A stretch of DNA of 64,000 nt from assembly GCA_008360975.2 (NCBI GenBank), contig VLJF02000033.1:1674001-1738000 (forward strand), written 5' to 3'. The translations under genes and the position numbers were made by a program. Source of the stretch: Lichenostomus cassidix (Eukaryota > Chordata > Aves > Passeriformes > Meliphagidae). Under the pieces are notes generated by a model. The model searched no databases, was not told the DNA's origin, and was given only the letters and a program-made list of their open reading frames with translations. Shown in pieces: positions 53,441-64,000 of the stretch. Numbering within the stretch: position 1 is the first letter of the stretch; each line of letters begins with the position of its first letter.

Positions 53441-53613
53441 GTACAGACTGCTGCTCAGCCAAGCTCCTGCTCCATTCCTGAACTTCCACAAGCAGAACAA
53501 ACACTTCCCAGAGCCACGAATACCGAATGTCACACAAACTAGGGGTGCATGTTAAGGGACACAGACAGTGGGCGGATCGGGAAGTCTGTACCTTCCAAGT
53601 ACCTCAGACAGTG
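53441..53613. repeat. Dispersed repeat segment, inverted copy
   Basis: Inverse complement of about 44176-44342, also matching 35735-35890. It lies between two LTRs. Confidence 0.65.
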
Positions 53614-54202
53614 TGTTGGAAAATATACCAGTTTAAATATTTCCTATAAATTTTGTCAAGAGGTTTGTTTGTTTGGTTTTTTACCCAGGGAAAAGGAATT
53701 TTAAGATTTTTTTCCAAGACATTTTTCTGCCCTGTGAGGTCTGATGAGCTCAACATAACTACAGACTAGGAGGAGCCCAAAAGACAAAAGGCCATCAGCA
53801 GCCATTAACGAACATCAGCTCCAAACCTCACCCCTGGCTGTTTGGAGACACCTTGTCTGGCTAAAGAGAGATAAGAAGGAAGACCTAATTAGCATCAGAA
53901 GAGAAGCAATCTGGATCCAATAGGAAACCATAGATTAGAAAATGAACAACATGGAACCAATTAAGAATGACCAAAAACCCTGCTATGAGTTTTGACTGTA
54001 AAAAATACCCTAAAAATCTTCCAAAACTTATGTGCCATAGAACGATTCACTCCACAAACCCGGGCTCTGTGTATATGGGGTGATTCCCGTGGTACATCCT
54101 GGCCAGAACAACATCCTGCTCAGATAATAAAGTAATGCCTTGACTCTCTAACATTGAAAATCTTGTTGAAAGGTTTTTGTTTTTCCCGCAGGTACGGTGA
54201 CA
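53614..54202 (+). mobile_element. Solo LTR (ERVK-like), copy 2
   Basis: TGTTGG...GTGACA, AATAAA at 54126-54131. It is the same insertion as 43590-44172, now in the opposite orientation, so it was carried by the inverted duplication. Confidence 0.6.
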
Positions 54203-54667
54203 AGAGAGCAAAGGGACAATGAAACGCAGCCGGGGAAACGAGCATAGAAAGGAGGCTGCGTTTTACAGCCCCATGGCAAATGCCCCACGGCCTCTCCCTC
54301 TGTCCATCCCTAAAGTCACTTTCACACGACTCCTCTGTCTCCTGCGGCCACACAAACCTCTGGCCACGCGGATTTTCCCGCACACTGCCGCCGACAGCGC
54401 AGCCACCTCTGTGCTACCGACAGCGAGCGGGACGAGCCAGCGCTGCTCCGGCACCGCCTCCTGCCGAGGCAGCAGCGGCAAGGAGACCGCGGGCAGCCGC
54501 TCCCTCAGCGGCCTCAGGCCAGCGACAACACGGCGGCACAGCCAGCGAGGGAGGGAGGGAGGGAGACGGGAGAAGGAAGCCGCCACAGCCCCCCTGCCGC
54601 CCCCTGCATCCCCTCCATCCGCCCGCAGCGAGCCCCGAGCCCCGGCACAAGGCAGCGCGGCTCCCAC

Positions 54668-54759
54668 CTGCGCTGGGACAGCCTCTCCGAGCTCCGCCGC
54701 CGCCTCCCCGGGCTCCGCCCGCTGCCGCCGCTCCCGGGCCGCACACACGCTCCCACCAT
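54668..54759 (-). other. Candidate first coding exon in CpG island, copy 3
   Basis: ATG at 54759, 92-nt open frame, donor CAG/GTGGGA. The peptide has the same sequence as the 564 copy. Confidence 0.3.
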
Positions 54760-55502
54760 GGCGCCGCTGCTGCCCCACTAAAGCCCTGCCTGCCTGCCTG
54801 CCTGCCTGGGGGCGACACCGGCGCCGGCCTTGTCCCCGCTCGCTGGCACCGAGCAGCAATGGCGCTGGGACAATCCCGAGTGACAGCACAGCCAGCCAAG
54901 GGCAGCGAGGCGCGGGCTCTGCACAGCGCACAGCCCAAGCCCCGCGCTCTCAGTGCCCCCCGGGCTGGCCGAGGCCAAAGCCGCACATGAGGAACAGCCC
55001 TGCAACGGGCCCGGGCCCAAGGCGCCATTGCTCTGCAAACAGCGACCAAGTTCTCCGCACCTCCCGGCCCCGCCTCGGCACGCAGCCCCCGGGGCAGCCC
55101 CACGGCCCCCACGGCAGCTCCCAGCCTCCGCCAGCCGCCCTGCAACGGCCCAGGGGGAGCAGGCCAAGGGACGTGGCTGCCGGCGCCCAGGGGACGCCAG
55201 GGACAGCGGGGGCACTTCACAAGCCTTTCCTGCAAAAGAGAAAACCATCAGCAAGGAAAAAGCAACAGCAGCGCTGGCTCCAGAGCACAGGGCCACACGA
55301 GGCCATGGCACATTGCAGTGGGGTGACGCTGGCCCCATGCCAGGCACCCAGCAGAGCTGCTCTCTCACTGCCCTGCACAGCCGCCATGGGGAGAGAAAAT
55401 TGAACCAAGGCTTCCTGAGCTGATAGAAGGACCTGGCTAAGAGATCCCTCATCCAACACCTTTGTGCACAAAACAGGCTCAGAATTGGATATGTGAGTTG
55501 AA

Positions 55503-55508
55503 TTTATT
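55503..55508 (-). terminator. Polyadenylation signal for ZNF-I
   Basis: AATAAA on minus, about 210 bp past the ZNF-I stop. Confidence 0.55.
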
Positions 55509-55718
55509 GCTAACAAACTCAGAATAGGAGAAGAAGTAAAATTTTAACCATATAAAACACCTTCTTCTCAAATTACAGGAATCACCTGGAATGGGGGTCA
55601 CCAGGATTCTGCCCAACGGGGATCACTGGGGATCACCCACTGCAGATCTTCCCACTGGGGATGGAGTTGGAGCAGCAATGAAGCTCTTCCTGCACTCGGG
55701 ACACTCGCAGGGCTTCCC

Positions 55719-56342
<624 letters not shown>

Positions 56343-56740
56343 TCAGCGCCTTGCCCTGGGGGTTCCTCCTGCCCAGCTCCAGCTCTGCAACTCTCCCAGG
56401 GGTTTGTGTCCATAAAATCCCCAAACCACCACCATTCACCTCAAAACCCTATCAGCATTTCCTCCTCTCTGCTCTTTGCACTTTGGCCTCCTCAGGCTCT
56501 CCCTTCCCTGCACTCATGGGCCACCTGCAGCCCCCAAAATATCCCCCAAAGCCCCACTGGCGCCTCAGCTTTGGCCTTCCGCCACATCCAAACATTCCCC
56601 CGCACAATCAAACCCTCCCAGCGACCCTTCACGAGATTTGGGGCTCAATCCCGGAAGCTGCGAGCTCCAAACACCCGCCCAGAAAAAACGCCGCTCGGGG
56701 ACCCCTGAGACATTTGGGGCGATTTCCTCCTCCCCCTCAC

Positions 56741-57282
56741 CTGCGCCATGCGGGGCGCCGATGCTCCCGGGGCCGCGACAGACAAAGAGCTCCACGCTGC
56801 TTCTGCTGCTCCTCCTCTTCCTCTCTCCAACCTCTTCCTGTTCCTCCTCTTCCTCTCTCCTCCTTCCTCCTTCCGCAGCTCCTCCTTCCTCCTCCCGCCT
56901 CCTTCCTCCTCGGATCTCCGGCCTTTCTCCCGCTCCTTCCTCATCCCTCCTCCTCCTCCTCCATCCCTTCTCCTCCTCCCCCCAAGCCCAGCGCCCACCC
57001 TTTCCCCCCCTTTTCCCCACGCCGTCGCATCCCGCGGGAGGAGCCGGGATGGAGCCGGGGCAGGTCGGGCTGGGGCAGCGCTGGGCTCCGGGCCAGGCCT
57101 GGGCGCCCCCCAGGCGCCCCCTCCCCAAATTGGGCTGGCGGGAAGCGCTGGGGGCGAGGGGGGGGCGCAGGTGGGGTTGGGGTGGGGAGCGCTGGGCGCT
57201 GCGGGTCGGCCTGGGAACTGGAGAGTCATCAGCGCCGCGAGCTCGGATTGGATCAGAATCGCTCAGCGCCTTCTCCCATTGG
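56741..57282 (-). promoter_or_regulatory. ZNF-I promoter with X-Y module
   Basis: The untranslated exon ends at 56741. X1-X2-Y lies at 57210-57251 on plus, second ATTGG at 57278-57282. Confidence 0.55.
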
Positions 57283-57540
57283 CTCATTTTCGCGGGGCTA
57301 TTTTTCGGGGCTGTTTTTCTATGGGGTTTGGAGGTTCTGGGGGGCTCAGGGGGTCTCAGCGCCTTTTTTGGGGTTCGCTGTGTGCCGTGTCGGGGTTCAG
57401 CTGCCTCCCAAGGCCCCCAGAGCGGGGTGACACTTGGGGACACACGGGGGTCCCCATTCCCGATCCATCCCGGGGTCAGGTCTGCCCCCCAGTCACAGCC
57501 CCACCGCGGGGTCCCCCCAAGTCCCTCCCCAGTGCCCCCC

Positions 57541-57640
57541 AAGAAACGCGACCGGAGCCAACTGGGAAGCTTTATTGGGAGCACTGGGAGCAGCCGGGCG
57601 GGGTCAGAGTGACAGCAGGGCTGGGGGGACACACGACCCC
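57541..57640 (-). pseudogene. Class II beta 3' UTR remnant
   Basis: About 100 bp of class II 3' UTR with its AATAAA (57571-57576, minus). Homology ends at ACACGACCCC/GTGTGACTGG, beyond which the sequence belongs to the lectin flank. All class II exons are gone, so this marks the edge of the amplified region. Confidence 0.75.
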
Positions 57641-57854
57641 GTGTGACTGGAGTGTGAAGGATCTGCTGGAAGTCCGCAGCACTTCAGCAACCAGGAATGA
57701 ACTCGAAAGAACCCTCACGGGTGGCCTCTAGGAAGGGGACAGTGTCAGTCCAGGAGCACAGGGCTGGCAGGATGTGGCTTTCCCCAGGGCTCTGGAAGAG
57801 ACGTGGTGCTCTGCTGGGACTGACATGCCTGGGCCTGGGCAGTTCAGCCGTAGC

Positions 57855-57990
57855 TGTCCCCTGTCCCTGTCTGTGTCCCCTGTCCCTGTCTGTGTCCCTT
57901 GTCCCTGTCTGTGTCCCTTGTCCCTGTCTGTGTCCCCTGTCCCTGTCTGTGTCCCCTGTCCCTGTCTGTATCCCTTGTCCCTGGGTCTGT
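57855..57990 (+). repeat. 18-bp minisatellite 5' of lectin
   Basis: Seven or eight units of TGTCCCTGTCTGTGTCCC. Confidence 0.85.
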
Positions 57991-58137
57991 CCCCATCCCT
58001 TGTCTCTCCTGCTGCCAGCTCAGTGAGTGGCACACAGGCTGAGGGTCCCTCCTCTGTTCCCTGGGCGTCGGGTGGGAGATGTGAGGGCTGAGCCTGCTCA
58101 GGACAGCTCCATGCTCACGACGAACTGCTCTTTCCAG

Positions 58138-58998
58138 CTCCAGGCCAGAGGATCAGATCCCACCTCAAGTTTATCGTGGTGCTGGTTGTGCTCCTAGCCC
58201 TGGTTGTGGCTCTGGGGGTGTCCTTGGCTGCTGTGTCAGGTAAGGGAGGAGCAGCAGCCTCAGCCCAACCCCTCGGGGCACTGCTGGCTCACTGCCGCCT
58301 GAGGGGAGAATCCTCAGACATTCTTCTCCATTTCCCTCTGCAGGGAGAATACACAGAGAGACTCCAGTTACTCCAGTTAACCCTGCAGCTCGGGTGCTGC
58401 TGGCCTGTCCCCATGGCTGGGTTGGGTACAACGGGATCTGCTACTTCCTCTCGAGGCATCGTCTCTCCTGGGATCAGGCTAAGGCTCGGTGCTCCGAGCT
58501 CGAGGCTTCCCTGGCTGTGCTCACTGACAAGGAAATGGTGAGTGAGGGGTTTGGGGGCTTTGGGAAGGCCAAGGGGACCCTGGGGTGCTCCTGGGCTAGG
58601 AGTCCATTGTTTGCTCCTCTCTCCTTGCCAGGAGTTCCTGTTCCACCTCAGCAGGAATGTTGATTACTGGCTCGGGCTGCACAGACAGGGCCAGCGGCTG
58701 CAGTGGGTGGGTGGCAGCAACTTCAACACCTCGTGAGTCCTGGGGGGCACAGGCAGAGCCTTGGGGGCACAGGCAGAGCCTTGGGGGCACAGGCAGAGCC
58801 TGGGGGCACAGGCAGAGCCTGGGGGCACAGGGGCACAATGTGTTCCCCTGAGGTTCCAGCAATGTCTCTGCTCCTCCCTGCAGGGTTCCTGTGCTGGGCA
58901 ATGCAGGGTGTGTGCACCTGGCTGAGAATTATCTCAGGAGTGCGATCTGTTCAAATGAGATGCAGTATATCTGCAGCAGAGCCCAAACCCACCTCTAA
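58138..58998 (+). CDS. NK-type C-type lectin (Blec/CLEC2D-like), first exon not found
   Basis: Type II membrane receptor or ligand of the NK-complex lectin family. Exons: 58138-58239 (TM: FIVVLVVLLALVVALGVSL), 58344-58537, 58632-58732 and 58884-58998 (C-type lectin domain); phases agree throughout and the stop is TAA at 996-998. The domain shows CPHGWVGYNGICYF, WDQAKARC, YWLGLH and the closing SAICSNEMQYICSR, with six canonical cysteines. The calcium-binding WND/EPN residues are absent, as in NK-receptor-like lectins. The tail ICSRAQTHL resembles CLEC2 proteins. In chicken the Blec and B-NK genes sit next to class II beta genes, which fits. The cytoplasmic first exon is not identified; upstream is minisatellite and the class II breakpoint, so it may be truncated. 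Confidence 0.85.
58736..58845 (+). repeat. 20-bp repeat in lectin intron
   Basis: Five units of GGGGGCACAGGCAGAGCCTT in the last intron. Confidence 0.8.
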
Positions 58999-59904
58999 TG
59001 GGGAATGGAGGAAGGATATTTTCTGTGCTGGGCAGTCTCAGCTTCACCTCATCCCCCCAGCATGGGGATTTCCTTCCTCAGCTGCAGTGTCTGCCTTGCA
59101 CAGATCCTCAGGGTCACATCACTGCCTGTTCTGCAGGAGATGAACCTGCAGGAAGAGGAGATGATGAGAAAACAGATGTGTGGCTGCCTGGGCTGAGCCT
59201 GGGGGTTCTTTTGTAATTCTGAAAGCTTCACAAAAGTCATGTTTCTCTTGCACTCTGTATGTTTACTAACCAGGTACATATATATTTGTATGTCCCTGTG
59301 GATTCAGCTGTGAAACCTTTGCTGCCTTATGACCTTGGCTGGGGTAAGGTTCTGATAATACCAAAGTCATGATTTGACCCCACAGGGGCCATTCCCTTAA
59401 GGGTTGGACTGCGTCCTTGTGGGTCCCTTCCAACTCAGAGCATTCGCTGAGAGGTCCTTGTGCGACCTCCATCAGTATTTATAGTGTAAATGTTGTTGTT
59501 GTTATTTCCTTCATTACTTTATTACTTTTGTAAGAAATGCTAATCAAGGCTGTGCTGTCCCTCGTGTCCCCTCAGCACCTGCAGCCCTGTCCCTTGCCCT
59601 GCTGCCCCTGCCCCGGGGGCTTCAGCCGAGCCAGAGCCTCTTCCCAGTGCTCCCAGTGCTCCCAGTCTGCCCGTGCAGCCTCCAGCAGCCAGCGAGGCCT
59701 TCAGCTGGGCCGGCAGAGAGGAGCTGCTGGAGCTCCCAAATCAGTTGGGTTCCGTTTGTCCTTCCCAGCCTGGGGAACAACGATTTGGGAGTTTTCTGCC
59801 CAAACGCTGTCCGTTCCTCCGCTCAGCCCAAGGGGTTTGGGGAGATTTTGGCTTTTTGGGGGAAATCAAAGCGATGTGGGGCTGAGGGAGATCGTCCCTC
59901 AGAG
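58999..59904. other. Lectin 3' flank, otherwise unrecognised
   Basis: Apart from a CR1 fragment (59392-59447) no gene or RNA is recognised. Confidence 0.5.
59392..59447 (+). mobile_element. CR1 LINE 3' fragment
   Basis: AGGGTTGGACTGCGTCCTTG followed by TGGGTCCCTTCCAACTCAGA matches the familiar CR1 3' region. Confidence 0.7.
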
Positions 59905-60114
59905 CCTCTCTGACCAATCAGAGCTCGAGAACGAGGAGTGGCGGCAGAATCAGCCAATCAAAGCTAGGGCGGGCTTTCTAATCGGCGAATCAGCCAATGA
60001 GATCTAGCGTCGGGTTTATGGCGGGAAAATCAGCCAATGGGAGCGAGGGGCGGGCTTTGCACGGTAGGCGGAGTTTCCCTGAGGGAAGCGGCGCTCCGCG
60101 GATCTTCCTTCCAA
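59905..60114 (+). promoter_or_regulatory. CCAAT-rich promoter
   Basis: Four CCAAT boxes in about 130 bp (GACCAATCAG, AGCCAATCAA, AGCCAATGAG, AGCCAATGGG) with GGGCGGG elements, leading into a candidate exon. It resembles an MHC-region promoter, but no clear X box is seen. Confidence 0.5.
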
Positions 60115-60177
60115 ATGTCTGTTCGCAATGGCTCCGGAAAGTGCCGGGCCGGGCAGGAGGCCAGGGAACCGCTGTGG
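60115..60177 (+). other. Candidate first exon after CCAAT promoter
   Basis: Two overlapping starts (ATG at 60115, MSVRNGSGKCRAG; ATG at 60128, MAPESAGPGRRPG) run into a strong donor TGTGG/GTGAGT. It may be a cytoplasmic first exon of another lectin gene (B-NK or Blec type), but no matching TM exon follows in the window. Confidence 0.35.
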
Positions 60178-62230
60178 GTGAGTCCGGGATGGAGCAGAGA
60201 GCTCCCTGCAGCCCCGGCAGGAGCCCAGAGGGTGGAGCAGGAGATGCGTGAGAGGGGCCGTGGGAAGCCCCCGCAGAACCTCGGGATTTTTGGGCCTGTG
60301 GGGATCCTCGCCTGAGCAGCCTTTTCTGAGGGGTTGTGTCCCCTGGGAGAGACCCCAGGCTGGAGCAGGACAGGGATTCCTCTCTGTGACCATGATACCA
60401 AAATCAGCCAGAAAATGAGCTTTCTAGCAATGCTTCTAATTTGAAGCATTTGAAAGCAGCCGTTTTTTCTTTATCAGTGCTGAACAAACCCCGAGGATCT
60501 CTTCTTTAATCTAGTGTGTGGGGTAAAACTTCCGAATGGGGTATTTGTTCCACCCGGATCACACATATTCATTACTAAACACTTCCTGGCTAATTCATAA
60601 ACCTTTCCTCGTGCTCCTTTCCATCCATCCACCTCCTGCTCAGAGTCCTTTTGTGGTCCTGGAGGGCCATCTAAAGGAGTTTCTGGTGATTGCACGCACT
60701 GATGTTTGGAGGAAAGCTCAGCTTTCCTCGAAATTGCTTCTCGTTGCATAACTTGCCCAACTTCACTGTAATTCTCTTTCTCTGTTCCTGCCCTGGTTTC
60801 ATCTATGTTTATCATCCTGTTTGCACACCTTTATCCCCTGTTATCTCTCTGCTCGCTAATCTTTAAGCTCTATCCAGCACCTTTAGGGGAACTGAAAATT
60901 TCTATTGTCTGTTCTTGATCAAGTCTCCGCTTTTTGTGTGATTCTGTGTCTTTTTGGAGCAGTCCCAGCCCAAAGTGTCACAGGGACTCTGCCGTGGGAT
61001 GATGACACACCCAGAGCAGACAGATGTTGCAATTACAGTGTATCCAAGTTTAATTACAATATAACCATCTTCAATTACAATGTATCTAACATCACTCCAA
61101 ACCTGCCCGATGTTGATTACAATATACCCGAAACCAATTTTTTAAAATGTATCCAATTGCAGATACAAAGTTATTCCTTCTTCATTCTGGAGCAAATCCC
61201 TGTCTCAGAACCTGTCTGGAATTTAACACTTTTCACAGTTCACTGACAATCTCTGGCACCATGTCGAATGGTGGTTTAATAACTGGCAGAGTGATCTGTG
61301 AAACAAAAATGTGTGCTCCTCCTCTCTGCAGCTGTTTTTGGCCCTGGGAGCCAAGTAATTTCATTATTTTCATCCTGTTTGGTTCTCTGCTGTGCTCTGC
61401 AGTGCAGAACGGAAACTTCAGCTGGTTTTGCTCTTCCTGTAGTGTTAGATCAACATGAACTCTGCTGATAACAAAGCTCTCTCTGCTCAGAGTGCACTAA
61501 GGCAAACCACACTTACAATCCCTGCAGATCTTTACTTTTCTGTCCCTCAGTTGCAATGTCCATGTTAAAGCAACCATTTAGCCCTTCTGTGCTGAAACAA
61601 CTCATGGCAGAGCAGAGCATTAGATTAAATAACCTCATTCAGGGTGGTCAGTGCAAATCCTGCAATGCATTTTCTGTTGACAAAAACAAGTTACTTCTTT
61701 CTGTGTTGTTTCCAATCTGGGTTCTCAGTCAGGCTTGCCTTTAAACATAGCCTGGCTAGAATAAACTTCTTGTGATTGTTTGGAGTGTTTCTGATTTTGG
61801 AGCCCAACAGAAGCACAGCAGGATTTTGAATTTCAAAGGTGATTTCCTGTCCCACTGTACAACAGGACTGAGCTCAGTCAGTGGCTCCTCTGGTGTCCCA
61901 AACCCTTCTGTGCCACGTGTGTCCCACAGAGCTCAGGCTCTGTCCCACAGTGAATTTTGGGATCCTGATTTAGCAGCTCCATGGCTGTGACTCCTCACTA
62001 GCAGCTGGGCCATCCTTGGCTCACATCACTGATCTGTTCAGCAAAATTGGCAGTGACTCCTCCCTGAGCCACTGGGAATTGTGGTGGAACACCTTGGGAA
62101 AGATTTTGGCTCTCAGAAGTGAATAATTCAAAAGATCCCTGGGACCTGCCAAGCCCAGAGCCAGAATTACCAGTGTTTCCTTTTGTTTTTGGAGCACAGC
62201 CCGAGTATAATCAGCCCAAACAACAAAATC
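60178..62230. other. Unrecognised 2-kb stretch
   Basis: No firm gene. 60905-61246 has an open frame without an ATG that starts with a hydrophobic leader-like stretch and then imperfect repeats (NYNITIFNYNVSNIT) rich in N-glycosylation sequons; it could be a decayed retroviral envelope or another secreted-protein exon. The remainder shows nothing recognisable. Confidence 0.35.
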
Positions 62231-62234
62231 GTTA

Positions 62235-62505
62235 CGGGTAAATCCAATGTAAATCCAACCCAATTCCAGGTAAATCAAACTGAATTCCAGATTGATCCAA
62301 CCCAGCTCCAGGTGAGTCAAAACAAATTCCAGGGGGTCAAACCCAATTCCAGGTCGATTCAACCCCATTCCAGGTAAACCAAATCCAGTTCCAGGTGGAT
62401 CAAACCAAATTCCAGGTCAATCCAACCCAATTCCCAGGCAATCCAATCCAGTTCCAGGAGGACCAAACCCAATTCCAGGGGTGTCAAACCCAATTCAACT
62501 CTTTT
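62235..62505 (+). repeat. 20-bp minisatellite, right copy
   Basis: CAATTCCAGGTCAATCCAAC-type units, closest to the end of copy 3 (30340-30600). Confidence 0.85.
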
Positions 62506-63306
62506 AAATGTCCCATCGCCCCTTTCCCTCCATTCAGGAAGCTCCTGACAGCTTTCTTCTGGGAGAAATTCCTGAATTTGGAGATTTTTGGGTGCAGTTT
62601 TGGACGGGGAAAGCTCTGCCTGCCTTTCCCCTCCCTGTCTGTGTCCCCAACGTCCCACCATGGCTGTGTCCCCAGTGTCCGATGCATGTCTCACCTCAAT
62701 ATCTTCATTTTTACCCCAAATTCAGGTGTTTAGAAAGGCCGAAATGAAAACAAGACCAAGCCCGAAAGAAAAGGATTTACATGTCTGTGCCCACTGAGGA
62801 TCCATGTGGTTGGGTGGAAGGGAAGAACATTTTTGGACGTTTCCACCCCAAAATCCTGCTCTTTGCCCCAATTCAGAACCATTTGGCTGTGAAAGATGCC
62901 ACTGGGTGAGAGAAAATCAGAATCATGGAATCCCTGAGGTTGCAAAAGACCTCCAAGGCCATCCAGTGTTGCCTCATGCCAAGAGATGATATAACTGAAC
63001 ACAAAAGGTGAGATTTTCTGGGGTGGAAAGTCAACAAATCCGCTCTCCCCAGGGGATTTCTGATGTCCCCAGGAATTCCCATGGACATTCCTGGCCCTGC
63101 CTTCATCCAGGTGCCCACGGGGAGCCAGGAGGGTGTGGAGCCACCAGCCAGGTGTCTTTGCCACACGGATCAGCAGCAGCACGGATCACCAGGGCTCTGC
63201 ACAGCTGGGGTCACTGGGGATCATCCAGTGCAGATCTTCCCACTGGGGATGGAGTTGGAGCAGCAATGAAGCTCTTCCTGCACTCGGGACACTCGCAGGG
63301 CTTCCC
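62506..63306. other. Spacer 3' of ZNF-J, LTR-free
   Basis: VNTR remnant (62635-62685) running directly into the spacer at about 62690 without the 1.7-kb LTR-like element. Includes a CR1 fragment (62925-62971). No gene is recognised. Confidence 0.6.

Positions 63307-64000
<694 letters not shown>

Larger units (their letters stand above)
54203..55600 (-). repeat. CpG-island unit, copy 3
   Basis: Minus-strand copy of the unit at 42177-43520, located 3' of ZNF-I. Confidence 0.7.

Noticed and set aside
57697..58091. Lectin first exon in the SVSLVPVCVPCPCLCP frames
   Set aside because: These frames are the 18-bp minisatellite. No ATG-linked frame reaches a donor in the phase 1 needed by the 58138 exon.

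Overview
The window looks like a bird MHC (B-locus type) region, most likely from a passerine. The evidence is compact five-exon MHC class II beta genes with very short introns, an NK-type C-type lectin next to them as in the chicken B locus, CR1 LINE remnants, avian-style LTRs, GC-rich minisatellite-filled introns and amplified C2H2 zinc-finger genes. Nothing prokaryotic is present. Two 500-N assembly gaps interrupt it (22941-23440 and 39344-39843).

Layout. The basic unit, read along the minus strand of the left half, is: class II beta gene, then a CpG-rich ZNF promoter, then a zinc-finger gene. A short orphan signal-peptide exon (tapasin-like) diverges from each class II promoter and is followed by minisatellites and a ~1.7-kb LTR-like insertion. 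Left arm, all ZNF and class II genes on minus: ZNF-A (1.5-2.7 kb), class II-1 (4.2-7.0 kb), ZNF-B and the fragment ZNF-C (11.4-12.4 kb), class II-2 with a lost 3' end (12.5-15.3 kb), ZNF-D (20.0-21.6 kb), gap, ZNF-E (23.6-24.5 kb), class II-3 (26.0-28.7 kb), ZNF-F (33.2-34.5 kb). Middle arm, same units on plus: headless class II-4 (37.4-39.1 kb), gap, frameshifted ZNF-G (41.1-42.1 kb), class II-5 (47.5-50.3 kb), ZNF-H (51.7-52.8 kb). Right part: ZNF-I on minus (55.7-56.5 kb), a class II 3' remnant (57.5 kb), a C-type lectin (58.1-59.0 kb), a CCAAT-rich promoter with a candidate first exon (60.1 kb), about 2 kb of sequence I could not identify, and ZNF-J cut by the window end.

Gene state. Class II-1, -3 and -5 have all five exons open with correct splice sites. 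Class II-2 is fused to ZNF sequence inside its transmembrane exon. Class II-4 lacks exons 1-2. Only class II-5 keeps all three aligned groove residues W61, H81 and N82. Class II-1 has lost W61 and gained an N-glycosylation sequon there. Zinc-finger genes carry 6 to 15 fingers that differ mainly at predicted DNA-contact positions.

How they may work together (inference). Class II beta chains present peptides on antigen-presenting cells. The ZNF promoters and the tapasin-like promoter each contain an X1-X2-Y box arrangement with class II-like spacing, so the zinc-finger genes may be co-regulated with MHC class II through RFX/NF-Y/CIITA. Related X-Y relics sit inside class II intron 2. The whole region has evolved by tandem duplication, inversion, unequal exchange and gene conversion.
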